Of a DNA stretch of 64,000 nucleotides, positions 17,397-25,774 are shown piece by piece (the stretch's first letter is position 1; each line of letters starts with the position of its first letter). Both the position numbers and the translations under genes were made by a program. The notes beneath the pieces were generated by a model. The model was not told where the DNA came from and searched no databases. It worked only from the letters and a program-made list of their open reading frames with translations. Source of the DNA: CG2-30-36-16 sp964372115 (lineage in GTDB: Bacteria; Bacteroidota; Ignavibacteria; Ignavibacteriales; Ignavibacteriaceae); contig CAYJPN010000021.1 in NCBI GenBank assembly GCA_964372115.1, positions 32,212 through 96,211 on the forward strand, written 5' to 3'.

Positions 17397-17857
17397 TGCA
17401 TATTTTAAGCGCTCACCTATTTCCAATTCACCAGCAAAAAAATAACTTTCTAAGTCACCATACCCGATACATGATTTCTGACGAAACAGTTAACAATATT
17501 TTTATTAAAACCTGCATGATTGAATGACTGCATGAAGATCATTAACGTGTTAAATAAATCGAATTTAAACCATTCATCCATGCGGCATTCTTTCATGCTT
17601 TCGCAATTAAGTTTTAGTTTTACTTCGTTGTCAATTCTTTTGCGTAAAGTGAATTTCTAATTTTCATGTTGAAAAATCCCCATTTAATACCGAATTGCTT
17701 ATAACCACGCCGCGGATAAAAAAAGCCTTAAAATTGTCTGTATTTGAACTTTATTGTTCCTAAAAAGAGGCTTAAACCCTAAAAGGAGAGGCTCACAAGG
17801 CGCCCGGTTGAGGCTGAAGAGGTGCTGCGTAGAAGGTAATAGCAAGTAGGAAGCATT

Positions 17858-18200
17858 AAAAACCCTTTTACGAGTATGTTTAACCCGGTCGGGTGAACCT
17901 TTTAAGGTAGTAATGACCGGCAAAAACCCTCTCGCTACCGGGTCAGAGCCGCCCGGAAGCGGCAAAAACCTTCTTACAAGTATGTTAAACCAGGTCGGGT
18001 GAACCTTTTAAGGTAGTAACGATCGGCAAAAACCCTCTCGCTACCGGGTCAGAGCTGCCCGGTAGCAGCAAAAACCTTCTCCATAGAGAGTTTTACACTG
18101 TGCGGCAAACCATCGGAGGTTTCTGCAACCAATAAAAACCTTCAAGCCACCGGATCAGTACCGCTAAAAAGTTTATTCAAAATAAACAAAACCTTCTGTT
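17858..18200. repeat. Tandem array with conserved (A/G)AGGTTTTTGCCG-like boxes and small hairpins
   Basis: Two neighbouring units of 106 and 105 bp (17870-17975 and 17976-18080) are about 90% identical. Seven copies of a CAAAAACCYTCT-like box recur through the region (near 17858, 17921, 17963, 18027, 18069, 18137, 18187) at steps of about 63, 42, 64, 42, 68 and 50 bases. Hairpins sit between boxes; GCCG-CCCGGAAG-CGGC in unit one becomes GCTG-CCCGGTAG-CAGC in unit two, a paired change that keeps the stem. ACCTTTTAAGGT palindromes recur too. Function unknown. Confidence 0.75.
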
Positions 18201-18361
18201 ACAATTTGTTGGTTTGAAAAAATAAATAGCGCGTCCGCTAATTAATCCGAGAATTAGTTTAATTTTACTCTTACTCATGCTTTCCCCTCAGCTATAATTT
18301 TTTTTAATTCTTCCGTTACTTAACGAATTGTTCATAGTCAATTATACATTTCGCCTTGTCG

Positions 18362-18542
18362 ACTTTGCAAGAAATAATCTCTATCCGGGCAGTAAAGACG
18401 CAAACAAGTATAATGAAAATATTTGTAGGCAGAATGAGCGGATGGATGTTTGGTTGTATGAAGTACAATTATAAATTACCCACAATCGTTCTTTCCTTCT
18501 CGTTTTATATTTCTAACATTATAGAACACCTACGATGTTCTG
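18362..18542. repeat. Dispersed repeat, copy 2 (about 180 bp)
   Basis: Second copy of the 13324-13503 unit, same orientation, 5 kb away. The core 18401-18508 is identical to copy 1 except for one base (TTTGATTG versus TTTGGTTG). The terminal palindrome is less perfect here (GAACACCTACGATGTTC). Confidence 0.85.
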
Positions 18543-18663
18543 TTTGCAAACAATTTAATTCTGAGAATAAGATAAAACTATTTGTTTCATACAACCACAA
18601 AGCCATGTGTTAAAAAATTACCGCGTGATATCTTTTCTTCATGGGAGAAACATAATGAAACGA

Positions 18664-18752
18664 ACCTCACCCTGTATCCCTCTCCTTAGAAAGGAGAGGG
18701 ACTGCAGTTCCCCTCTCCTTTCTAAGGAGAGGGGTTAGGGGTGAGGTCGTGA
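18664..18752. repeat. 84-bp long palindrome, copy 1, plus shared CGTGA edge
   Basis: Starts ACCTCACCC and ends GGGTGAGGT, with two nested CTCTCCTT/AAGGAGAG hairpins around a central CTGCAG, so the whole unit can fold as one long stem or as two hairpins. It matches 19177-19260 at 77 of 84 positions; both copies continue with CGTGA. The C-terminal residues of the DUF559 ORF (SRPHP) are read from it. Confidence 0.9.
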
Positions 18753-19112
18753 AAGCTTTTTAATCACATCTTCAATCCTCTTAAACTCCCTATCTGGATG
18801 TCCCAAAAGTGCATCATTCCTAATTCTCAAAAAATGTATCCCGTACGATTCAAGATACTCCTGCCGGGTTTTATCTTTAATCATTTGCTCGTCTAACTCG
18901 TGAATTTCGCCGTCAATTTCTATTGCTAATTTTAATTCGGGACAGTAAAAATCGATCACAAATGAATCAACTGAATATTGCCGCCTAAATTTACAACCCA
19001 GAAACCGGCGGTTTCTTAAATACATCCAGATTAGCTTTTCACAGTAAGTTTGTTTGCGGCGCAAATAACGGCGGGTTTCTTTCATTTCGGGTTTATTAAA
19101 ATTTCTCATCAT
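18735..19112 (-). CDS. DUF559 endonuclease-like protein (Vsr/PD-(D/E)XK fold)
   Basis: 125 residues from the ATG at 19112 (GTGAGG 10 bases upstream acts as ribosome site; an in-frame GTG four codons earlier is possible). RRKQTYCEKLIWMYLRNRRFLGCKFRRQYSVDSFVIDFYCPELKLAIEIDG (split over about 20-72) holds the family's core: the E of the first helix, D in FVIDFYCP and E-x-D in AIEIDG, consistent with a PD-(D/E)XK-like nuclease. IHFLRIRNDALL follows. Members are small, common and poorly characterised. The gene is bracketed by two copies of an 84-bp palindrome and its last codons lie in the downstream copy. Confidence 0.88.
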   Translation of the reverse strand: MMRNFNKPEMKETRRYLRRKQTYCEKLIWMYLRNRRFLGCKFRRQYSVDSFVIDFYCPELKLAIEIDGEIHELDEQMIKDKTRQEYLESYGIHFLRIRNDALLGHPDREFKRIEDVIKKLSRPHP

Positions 19113-19176
19113 TTTCAACCTCACTGAAATGATTAACGACTGCTCTTTTTTTCTAATTTAACAAAATATTCAGAAA

Positions 19177-19265
19177 ACCTCACAATGTATATCTCTCCTT
19201 GCAAAGGAGAGGGACTGCAGTTCCCCTCTCCTTTCGAAGGAGAGGGGTTAGGGGTGAGGTCGTGA
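19177..19265. repeat. 84-bp long palindrome, copy 2, abutting the acyl-synthetase stop codon
   Basis: Direct-orientation copy of 18664-18752 with seven mismatches, clustered at the left arm and hairpin tips. Its edge CGTGA is followed directly by the TAG stop (minus strand) of the acyl-ACP-synthetase fusion gene. Confidence 0.9.
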
Positions 19266-21722
19266 CTACCTCAAATCGGTGGCAATTACCTTTTGAACTA
19301 TTTCGGACAACATATCATAAGTCATCCCTGTGGGGTAAACCGGTTTGTGGAATTTTACTTCTATTTTTTTCCAGGGTTTTGGAAATATACTTCCGCGCGG
19401 CAAAGCTTCGTTGGCTCCTTTTATTGTAACCGGTACAATTGGTACATTTAACTCGCTGCTTAAAATTGCAAATGATTTTTTAAATTCGCCGACTTCACCT
19501 GTATAGGTTCGTGTACCTTCAGGAAAGATGATAACGTTTTTTCCATTTCGTAAAACTTCGGCTAATTTTTGTATCGACTCTTTCAAATCCTTATTAATAT
19601 CCATAACTATAACATTATTTCTATTAGCAAGCGCTTTTACCCACTTAAACTTTACATATTTTTCTTTTGCGTAAAAATATGTGTTCTTCATTATTTTGTT
19701 TTTTAAGAATACCGAAACAAATAAACCATCGTAAAAACTTTGATGATTAGGCGCAAGTATAAACGGACCACTTGGCAGGTTTTCGGCTCCTTCCCCTTTC
19801 ATTCTAAAGTAAAGTTTGAAAATTACTCTGGAAGTGTTTTTAAATAAATTTTGTGTAAACCAGCTTTTGGGAAGCTTTAAATCAACTTTTTCTTTTAGTA
19901 TCTCAGCCCATTTAATTGCCTCAACCGAAAGTTTATTTTTTGTTTCTTTCATAAAGTGCGAAAGCTTTTCAACGGTTGGATGTTGAACAAATGTATCTTC
20001 CGCTATTTTTATTCCGAATGTAGATTCGAGGAAAGTTTGAAAGCTTACTTTATCAAGCGAATCGAGACCGATATCTATTTCAATATGATCGTCAGGATAT
20101 ATTTCTGTCTTTTTTTGCTCTTTTAAAAAGTTGCGTATTACAAGGTATTCCTCAAACTGCGGTTCGGTAGATTTATCTTTTTTGCTTTTTTGTGAGTCGG
20201 TTACCTCCGCCAGTTTAAATCGCTGTATTTTACCGAGTCTTGTTTTCGGCAATTCTTCTTTAAATAAAATGAACTTGTTTATTTTTTTATAGGGAGCGGC
20301 TGTCTTATTATACTTATCAATAACTTCCCATCTGAATTTTTCTTCGAGATTAATTACTCCCTCATCTCTTAAAGCTTTATAGTTTGGGTACAGAGCTGCG
20401 CTAAGCGAGTCGTTCTGCATAAACACACCTGCTTCCGCAACAACATCAGAAATAGCGAGAATTTTCTTTTCTACTTCTTCGGGATTAATATTTTTGCCGT
20501 TGGAAAGCACAATAATTTCTTTCGAGCGTCCGGTAATATGAAGAAAACCCTCATCGTCAATATAACCAAGGTCACCTGTATGCAGCCATCCATCTTTTAA
20601 AACCTGTGCTGTTTCTTCGGGACGATTGAAATACCCTTTCATTATATTTCTTCCCTTTGCGGCAATTTCGCCGTCAACAATCTTTATTTCGTGGTTGGGC
20701 ATCACTTCACCCGGCGAACCGATCTTCCATCTGCCGGGACGGGTAAATGTAATCATTGGCGCGGCTTCTGTCATCCCAAAACCTTCAAGCATTTCGAAGC
20801 CCAAAGTTTTATAATCATTCGCCATATCTTCATCAAGTTTAGCGCCGCCGCAAACCATAAATTCTACTTTACCGCCAAACTTTTCGTGCACCTGGTGAAA
20901 TATTTTTTTTGAAAACGAACGAGAATTAACAAGACGGGCAACTCTAAACAATGCCTTAGCCACCGGATTGCTGTTTATTTTATCCATAACTCCTTTGCGT
21001 ATGGCAGCGTAAAGCCGGGGAACACCGATAATTATTGCAACCTCATTTTTTTGAAGAGTCGAAATAATATCTTCGGAAACCATCGAAGGAGAAAACCCGA
21101 TGGTTGTATGAATTTTTAACGGAATTAGTAAAGTTCCGATGAGTGGCAGAATATGATTGAACGGCAGAAGCGCAAGTACGTTGCGCGATGAATTATAGAT
21201 TTCAATATGCCCGGTAACTGCTTCAATATTTGAAAGAAGATTATCATAACTTAACATTACGCCTTTTGGCGAGCCGGTTGTGCCCGATGTATAAACAATA
21301 ACCGCGGTTTTTGTTATATCATATCCACCAATTTCTTCAGCTTCAAACTGCTGATGTTTATCTTCAATATCATCAATATTAAAAACGGCAATTGAATATT
21401 TTAGAAGAGGCAGAACATCATCAAACGATTTTTTTGTTTCGTTTGAAATAAAAATCACTTCGGGTTTGCAGTCGTTTAAAATATATGCTACTTCTTCAAA
21501 GGTCGCCATAAAATCAATTGGGACTGCAGTCGATTCATTTTTCCAGCATGAGTAAAAGGCGTAAACCCATTCAGGACGGTTGGGTGCATAGATTGCTGCT
21601 TTACCTTCTTCATTTTTTGCGTAAAGCGATGAAAAGTGATTAATATGTTGAAGAAGACGGCGGTATGAAATTTTTTCATCGCGCCATGATATAGCTGTTT
21701 TTTCAGATTTTTTAATGAACAA
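19266..21722 (-). CDS. Acyl-ACP/acyl-CoA synthetase - acyl carrier - acyltransferase fusion
   Basis: 818 residues with three domains. An AMP-forming acyl synthetase comes first (YTSGTTGSPKG at 144-154, GWLHTGDLGYIDDEGFLHITGR, C-terminal KTRLGKIQRF lysine). A carrier-protein domain follows with DIGLDSLDKVSF, the phosphopantetheine serine. A PlsC-type acyltransferase ends the protein (APNHQSFYDG with the HX4D pair, FPEGTRTYTGE). Aas of E. coli combines acyltransferase and synthetase in the reverse order and lacks an internal carrier. Likely role: activating free fatty acids and passing them to lysophospholipid at the inner membrane. The start is TTG with AAGGA about 12 bases upstream. The stop abuts the palindrome repeat. 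Confidence 0.9.
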   Translation of the reverse strand: MFIKKSEKTAISWRDEKISYRRLLQHINHFSSLYAKNEEGKAAIYAPNRPEWVYAFYSCWKNESTAVPIDFMATFEEVAYILNDCKPEVIFISNETKKSFDDVLPLLKYSIAVFNIDDIEDKHQQFEAEEIGGYDITKTAVIVYTSGTTGSPKGVMLSYDNLLSNIEAVTGHIEIYNSSRNVLALLPFNHILPLIGTLLIPLKIHTTIGFSPSMVSEDIISTLQKNEVAIIIGVPRLYAAIRKGVMDKINSNPVAKALFRVARLVNSRSFSKKIFHQVHEKFGGKVEFMVCGGAKLDEDMANDYKTLGFEMLEGFGMTEAAPMITFTRPGRWKIGSPGEVMPNHEIKIVDGEIAAKGRNIMKGYFNRPEETAQVLKDGWLHTGDLGYIDDEGFLHITGRSKEIIVLSNGKNINPEEVEKKILAISDVVAEAGVFMQNDSLSAALYPNYKALRDEGVINLEEKFRWEVIDKYNKTAAPYKKINKFILFKEELPKTRLGKIQRFKLAEVTDSQKSKKDKSTEPQFEEYLVIRNFLKEQKKTEIYPDDHIEIDIGLDSLDKVSFQTFLESTFGIKIAEDTFVQHPTVEKLSHFMKETKNKLSVEAIKWAEILKEKVDLKLPKSWFTQNLFKNTSRVIFKLYFRMKGEGAENLPSGPFILAPNHQSFYDGLFVSVFLKNKIMKNTYFYAKEKYVKFKWVKALANRNNVIVMDINKDLKESIQKLAEVLRNGKNVIIFPEGTRTYTGEVGEFKKSFAILSSELNVPIVPVTIKGANEALPRGSIFPKPWKKIEVKFHKPVYPTGMTYDMLSEIVQKVIATDLR

Positions 21723-21828
21723 AACTGTTTATTCCTTCATTAATAATTTTATGTTGAATAATAGGAAGTCGACGGTCAATTGTCAATAGTAAAGAGCATG
21801 TCCGCCCCGATGGGTTTAAATATTTTTA

Positions 21829-22137
21829 TCATTCAACCTGCTCCATAACAATTCTTGCGGTAGCAATTTTACCTGCGAATTTTTTTGCATGTTCTCTTTG
21901 CAGCGCCGCGGCGGCTTCGTTTTTATAACCGAGATAATCATCCAGGCTATTACATTCGTACTGTATTGTGTAAGTTATATTTTCCCCCTCGGTTGAAGGG
22001 ATTATTGTTTTATAAATTTTGTAACCGTTAAAAAAACCTGTTTTCAGAACGTTTTGAATATGCGTATGCCGCATCCATTTAAACCAGGTTTCTTCAAATT
22101 CTTTTTTTATAATAACGGATACACTGTAGATAACCAT
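21829..22137 (-). CDS. DUF4286 family protein
   Basis: 102 residues, the common length for DUF4286, a small ferredoxin-like/dimeric alpha-beta barrel family of Bacteroidota. MVIYSVSVIIKKEFEETWFKWMRHTHIQNVLKTG (split at about 1-34) is the characteristic start and YTIQYECNSLDDYLGYKN follows. No catalytic residues are known for the family. It stands alone, 105 bases upstream of the acyl-synthetase fusion on the same strand. Confidence 0.8.
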   Translation of the reverse strand: MVIYSVSVIIKKEFEETWFKWMRHTHIQNVLKTGFFNGYKIYKTIIPSTEGENITYTIQYECNSLDDYLGYKNEAAAALQREHAKKFAGKIATARIVMEQVE

Positions 22138-22342
22138 TATATTTCCTTATCATCTTTATGCTCAAGCGACGGGTATTAATCCCGGGCGGTATAATTTGTT
22201 TTGTTTTTTTAGCAGCCGACTATAAGTAGTTAGATGTTCAATGTTTTTACAATGAGTAACCCGGCTGCTTTTAAATAATTATTTTATAATTACCAACTAA
22301 ATATAACTCATCCTTTCCACATTTTTAGCACGAATATTATGA

Positions 22343-23845
22343 CTACTTAGCCCAAAGAGGGAAAGTGTTCAAATCGAATAACATTGAACCGATTAAATAA
22401 ACGAGCAAGCTAACAATCAGAACTCCGAATATGTTTAGCATAAAACCGGCTTTTACCATATACTGAATTTTCATTTTATCGCTCGCGAAAATTATAGTAT
22501 TTGGCGGCGTTGCAACGGGCAGCATAAATGCCATTGAGGTTGAAAGTGTTGCGGTTATCATCAGCAGTAAGGGATTTAAACCGAGAGCAATTGAAACTGA
22601 TGCCATTATCGGCAGTATCATTTGTGCTGTGGCTGTATTGGATGTAAGTTCGGTTAAAAAATTAATTGATAGAGCAGTGAGTATTACAATAATAACCGGT
22701 GATAAATGTCCTATGCTCTTAAACTGTATGCCGATGAAATCAGATAAACCGGATGTTGTAAATCCTTTTGCAAGAGCAAAGCCGCCGCCGAAAAGTAAAA
22801 TAATTCCCCAAGGCACTTTATTAAACGCGGTAACATCAAGCAGCCGCTGTTGGCGCGCTTCAATTTTTTTGGATGGAATTATAAACAACAGCAAAGCCAT
22901 CGAAATTGCAACTGTTCCATCGTTAATAAAATCGGGAGCGGCAAAAATATTTTGCCATCCGGGGATTGTTACAAAACCGATATTAAGATCGCTTCGGAAA
23001 ATCCACAATATAGCTGCGGCGCCGAATAAAATTGCCACTGCTTTTTCTTCGAATGTTATTCTACCGAGTTTAAGGTATTCATTTTGTATAAAACTTTTGT
23101 CTATTTTTATTTTTTCATCAAACTTGTAAAAAACTTTTATTAAAATAAACGCAACAAACATCAGCATAATTAATGCAATTGGGACGGCAAGTATCATCCA
23201 GGAACCGAATGAAATTGCCGGGGCGTCGGGAAATAAAATTCCATAAATTTTTACAAAAGCAAGATTAGGCGGTGTGCCTATTAACGTTCCTATTCCGCCG
23301 AGTGTGCATGAATAGGCAATAGCAAGTAAAAGCGTAATGGCAAAATTTTTCGTGCTCTCCACTCCGAATTCCTTTTCCATTTTTGCTATAATTGCCAAAC
23401 CGATGGGAAGCATCATTACCGCGGTTGCCGTGTTGGAAATCCACATAGAAAGAAACGCAGCAGCAGCCATAAAACCCATTACAATTGAAGCAGGACTACC
23501 GCCGAAAAGTGTAATAATTTTTAAAGCGATGCGTGTATGCAGTCCCCATTCTTCCATTGCAATAGCAAGCAGAAAACCGCCGAGGAATAAAAAAATAACG
23601 GAGTTTATGTAAGATGAAGCTGTCGCCTCGCCTCCGAGCAGCCCGAGCAGAGGAAAAAGAATTAGCGGCAGTAATGATGTTGCCGCAAGAGGTACGGCTT
23701 CGGTAATCCACCAGACAGCCATTAGTACTGCTACAGCAGCCATTCTGGTTATCTCCGGTTTTTGCGGATCGATATCTACAAAAAGTATAATTGATCCTGC
23801 CCCAATAATACCGGCAAAGAGCCCGATCTTCCTTATAAGATTCAT
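22343..23845 (-). CDS. SLC13/DASS-family anion symporter
   Basis: 500 residues from the ATG at 23845 (an in-frame GTG lies three codons earlier). SLC13 proteins bring in dicarboxylates, citrate or sulfate with Na+. About eleven hydrophobic segments; VWWITEAVPLAATSLLPLILFPL near the start and WISNTATAVMMLPIGLAII and ELTSNTATAQMILPI are the two SNT motifs, one per inverted repeat, that form the Na+ and carboxylate sites. FMLPVATPPNTIIF near the end is the second signature. Divergently transcribed from the radical SAM gene. The substrate cannot be told by eye. Confidence 0.92.
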   Translation of the reverse strand: MNLIRKIGLFAGIIGAGSIILFVDIDPQKPEITRMAAVAVLMAVWWITEAVPLAATSLLPLILFPLLGLLGGEATASSYINSVIFLFLGGFLLAIAMEEWGLHTRIALKIITLFGGSPASIVMGFMAAAAFLSMWISNTATAVMMLPIGLAIIAKMEKEFGVESTKNFAITLLLAIAYSCTLGGIGTLIGTPPNLAFVKIYGILFPDAPAISFGSWMILAVPIALIMLMFVAFILIKVFYKFDEKIKIDKSFIQNEYLKLGRITFEEKAVAILFGAAAILWIFRSDLNIGFVTIPGWQNIFAAPDFINDGTVAISMALLLFIIPSKKIEARQQRLLDVTAFNKVPWGIILLFGGGFALAKGFTTSGLSDFIGIQFKSIGHLSPVIIVILTALSINFLTELTSNTATAQMILPIMASVSIALGLNPLLLMITATLSTSMAFMLPVATPPNTIIFASDKMKIQYMVKAGFMLNIFGVLIVSLLVYLIGSMLFDLNTFPLWAK

Positions 23846-24035
23846 AATATACACGCTGTTGTTTATGGCTTTAGGAAAAATAATAAAAAAAACAGATAAG
23901 TCATTTACATTTTAAACATGAAAATTATTTATGAATTGTTTTCATATCAAAGCTAAACAGTGAAAAAAATGTGAGTATTTTTTGTAACCGTTTTATTAAC
24001 TTTTAACAGGCAAAATAGATAACTATTATTGAATC

Positions 24036-25061
24036 ATGAAAACCGAAGAATTAAAACGCGCCGACTGGTGGGAAACTGCCGGTAATGGAAAAATTTTATG
24101 TACGCTTTGCCCGCGTTACTGCACTATCGGTGAAGCACAACAGGGTTTTTGTTTTATCCGGCAAAACATTAACGGAGTTCTTTATACAACCGGGTACGGG
24201 CATCCAACCGGTTTTGCAATTGATCCGATTGAAAAAAAACCTCTCAATCATTTTCTTCCCGGCTCGGATATTTTAAGTTTCGGCACTGCGGGCTGTAACC
24301 TCGGCTGCAAGTTTTGTCAGAACTGGTACACAAGCAAAGCCAAGCAGGACGAAGTTAGCTCACTCACTGCTTCGCCGGATGATGTAATTCAGCTTGCAAA
24401 AAGGTACAAGGTCTCTTCAATTGCGTACACTTATAACGACCCGACAATATTCGGCGAATATGTAATTGATATTTCAAGACTCGGACGCAGTGAAGAAATA
24501 AAATCGGTTATGGTTACCGCCGGTTACGTAGATAAAAATGCACGGAAAGATGTTTATAAATTTATAGATGCTGCTAATGTCGATCTTAAAGCATTCACCG
24601 AAAATTTTTACAAAAAGCTCACTTCTTCAAGTTTAAGTTCTGTGCTCGATACTCTTGTCTGGTTAAAAAATGAAACTCACGTCTGGATTGAAATAACAAC
24701 TCTTTTAATACCGGGTGAAAATGATTCGGCAGATGAAATAAAAGCTGAATGTAATTGGATTGTAAAAAATCTTGGAGAAAACGTTCCGCTTCATTTTACT
24801 GCTTTTCATCCCGACTTTAAAATGAGAAACTATTCCGCCACCCCAATTTCTACTTTAAAGATGGCGCGTGATATTGCTTTTGCCGAGGGGATAAAATATT
24901 GTTATGTCGGAAATGTCCACAACAGCGAGGGGCAAACAACTTATTGCCCTAACTGTAAAACAGCATTGATAAAAAGAGATTGGCATTCGGTATTAACGAA
25001 TAAATTAATTGAAGGAAAGTGTTTTAAGTGCGGTGAAATAATAGATGGTTATTTTGGTTAA
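24036..25061 (+). CDS. amrS: AmmeMemoRadiSam system radical SAM enzyme
   Basis: 341 residues. The Fe-S motif is CNLGCKFCQNW (Cys 87, 91, 94), the CxxxCxxC form of radical SAM enzymes. The N-terminal CTLCPRYCTIGEAQQGFC adds a cysteine cluster, and the C-terminal YCPNC...CFKCG zinc-ribbon is typical of the long form. AIDPIEKKPLNHFLPG is the AmrS signature. The family is named for co-occurrence with AMMECR1 and Memo proteins; neither partner gene is in this window. The reaction is unestablished. The stop overlaps the end of a decayed DinB gene on the other strand. Confidence 0.9.
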   Translation: MKTEELKRADWWETAGNGKILCTLCPRYCTIGEAQQGFCFIRQNINGVLYTTGYGHPTGFAIDPIEKKPLNHFLPGSDILSFGTAGCNLGCKFCQNWYTSKAKQDEVSSLTASPDDVIQLAKRYKVSSIAYTYNDPTIFGEYVIDISRLGRSEEIKSVMVTAGYVDKNARKDVYKFIDAANVDLKAFTENFYKKLTSSSLSSVLDTLVWLKNETHVWIEITTLLIPGENDSADEIKAECNWIVKNLGENVPLHFTAFHPDFKMRNYSATPISTLKMARDIAFAEGIKYCYVGNVHNSEGQTTYCPNCKTALIKRDWHSVLTNKLIEGKCFKCGEIIDGYFG

Positions 25062-25487
25062 TCATCTAACCTGTCCCATTCCCAAAGTTTATATGCGATT
25101 TTTTTATCAGCCGGCTTGCCCGCCGATTTCAGTATCATCATAATTTGTCCACGATGATGTGATTCGTGCGAAACGATGTAAACAAGAAGTGCTGCGATTG
25201 ATGATTTGAAGCCTTTTATTTTTTTCTTCTCTTAAACAGCTTCGTTTTAAAAATTAGAAACTCCATCGGCAGATGCGTTAAACTGTGCAAGTAGTTCCTC
25301 CGTTGTAGGTTTGTCCTCTTTTTTAAATTTTATAAGCCCGATAATTTCGCATGCTTATAAAATGTTCGATCATCGATCTGCCGCTGCCGAATGCAGTGCG
25401 GTTATAACTTTCTTCATTTAATGAATTAAAAATAGCAGGATTCTTTCGCTGATGAATTTTCCAGGCTTCGAATAAATTACAAATCAT
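25058..25487 (-). pseudogene. Decayed DinB-like (YfiT/DUF664-type) gene
   Basis: Reading the minus strand from the ATG at 25487 gives ICNLFEAWKIHQRKNPAIFNSLN and TAFGSGRSMIEHFISMRNYRAYKI, then a stop. Further on, in another frame, come KFKKEDKPTTEELLAQFN and, near the end, VSHESHHRGQIMMILKSAGK followed by IAYKLWEWDRLDD. The helical HHRGQ motif with a closing LWEWD is typical of DinB-fold metal-dependent enzymes. At least one frameshift and two in-frame stops interrupt it. The final codons overlap the amrS stop. Confidence 0.8.
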
Positions 25488-25600
25488 ATAACATCTTTAT
25501 GTATTCTTTGGGAAAAAAGGTAACCATAACTATTTAATTTTTTTTCAAGGGCAAATAGAAATTTGTTGGAGTAGTTATATTTTTTCCGAATTATAATTAA

Positions 25601-25732
25601 CTTAAGGGCATCTCTAAAAACTTTAATTGGCACTCTTCGAAAAGCCGGTTTGGCAGCATATACTTGTATTCCGTTAATCAATACGTTTTCGTTGGCTAAC
25701 GGATAACGGATTAGTTTTTAGAGGAGCCTTAA
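25601..25732. mobile_element. MITE-like unit with about 20-bp terminal inverted repeats
   Basis: Left arm TTAAGGGCATCTCTAAAAACT (about 25602-25622), right arm on the opposite strand TTAAGGCTCCTCTAAAAACT (25732-25713): 17-18 of 20 positions match with one gap. The 130-bp unit encodes no transposase. It lies just upstream of the GH20 gene and may carry or interrupt its promoter. Confidence 0.6.
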
Positions 25733-25774
25733 CTATTGTATAAAATTTTCTTACATAAACAAAGAGTAAGTTAA

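Larger units (their letters stand above)
17397..18655. other. Gene-free stretch of about 1.25 kb with tandem and dispersed repeats
   Basis: No ORF on either strand looks coding. The stretch holds the tandem structured repeats (17858-18200) and the second copy of the dispersed repeat (18362-18542). An 88-codon minus-strand ORF (17699-17965) runs through the tandem repeats but the reading frame is not kept in the second unit. Confidence 0.7.

Noticed and set aside
17699..17965. 88-codon minus-strand ORF in the tandem-repeat region
   Set aside because: The frame is not kept in the second repeat unit and no ribosome site precedes it.
17858..18200. CRISPR array
   Set aside because: The recurring box is only about 12 bases, the gaps vary from 42 to 68 bases and the gaps themselves repeat; no cas gene in the window.
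13297..18613. Small ORFs (69 and 85 codons) read from the two copies of the dispersed repeat
   Set aside because: They agree only within the DNA-identical core, differ in both ends and lack ribosome sites; DNA conservation is independent of reading frame.
22211..22271. AGCAGCCG/CGGCTGCT stem downstream of the SLC13 gene as terminator
   Set aside because: The loop is about 45 bases and on the minus strand the stem is followed by A residues, not T.
25484..25681. 65-codon minus-strand ORF next to the DinB relic
   Set aside because: It starts within the MITE-like unit, has no family resemblance and no ribosome site.
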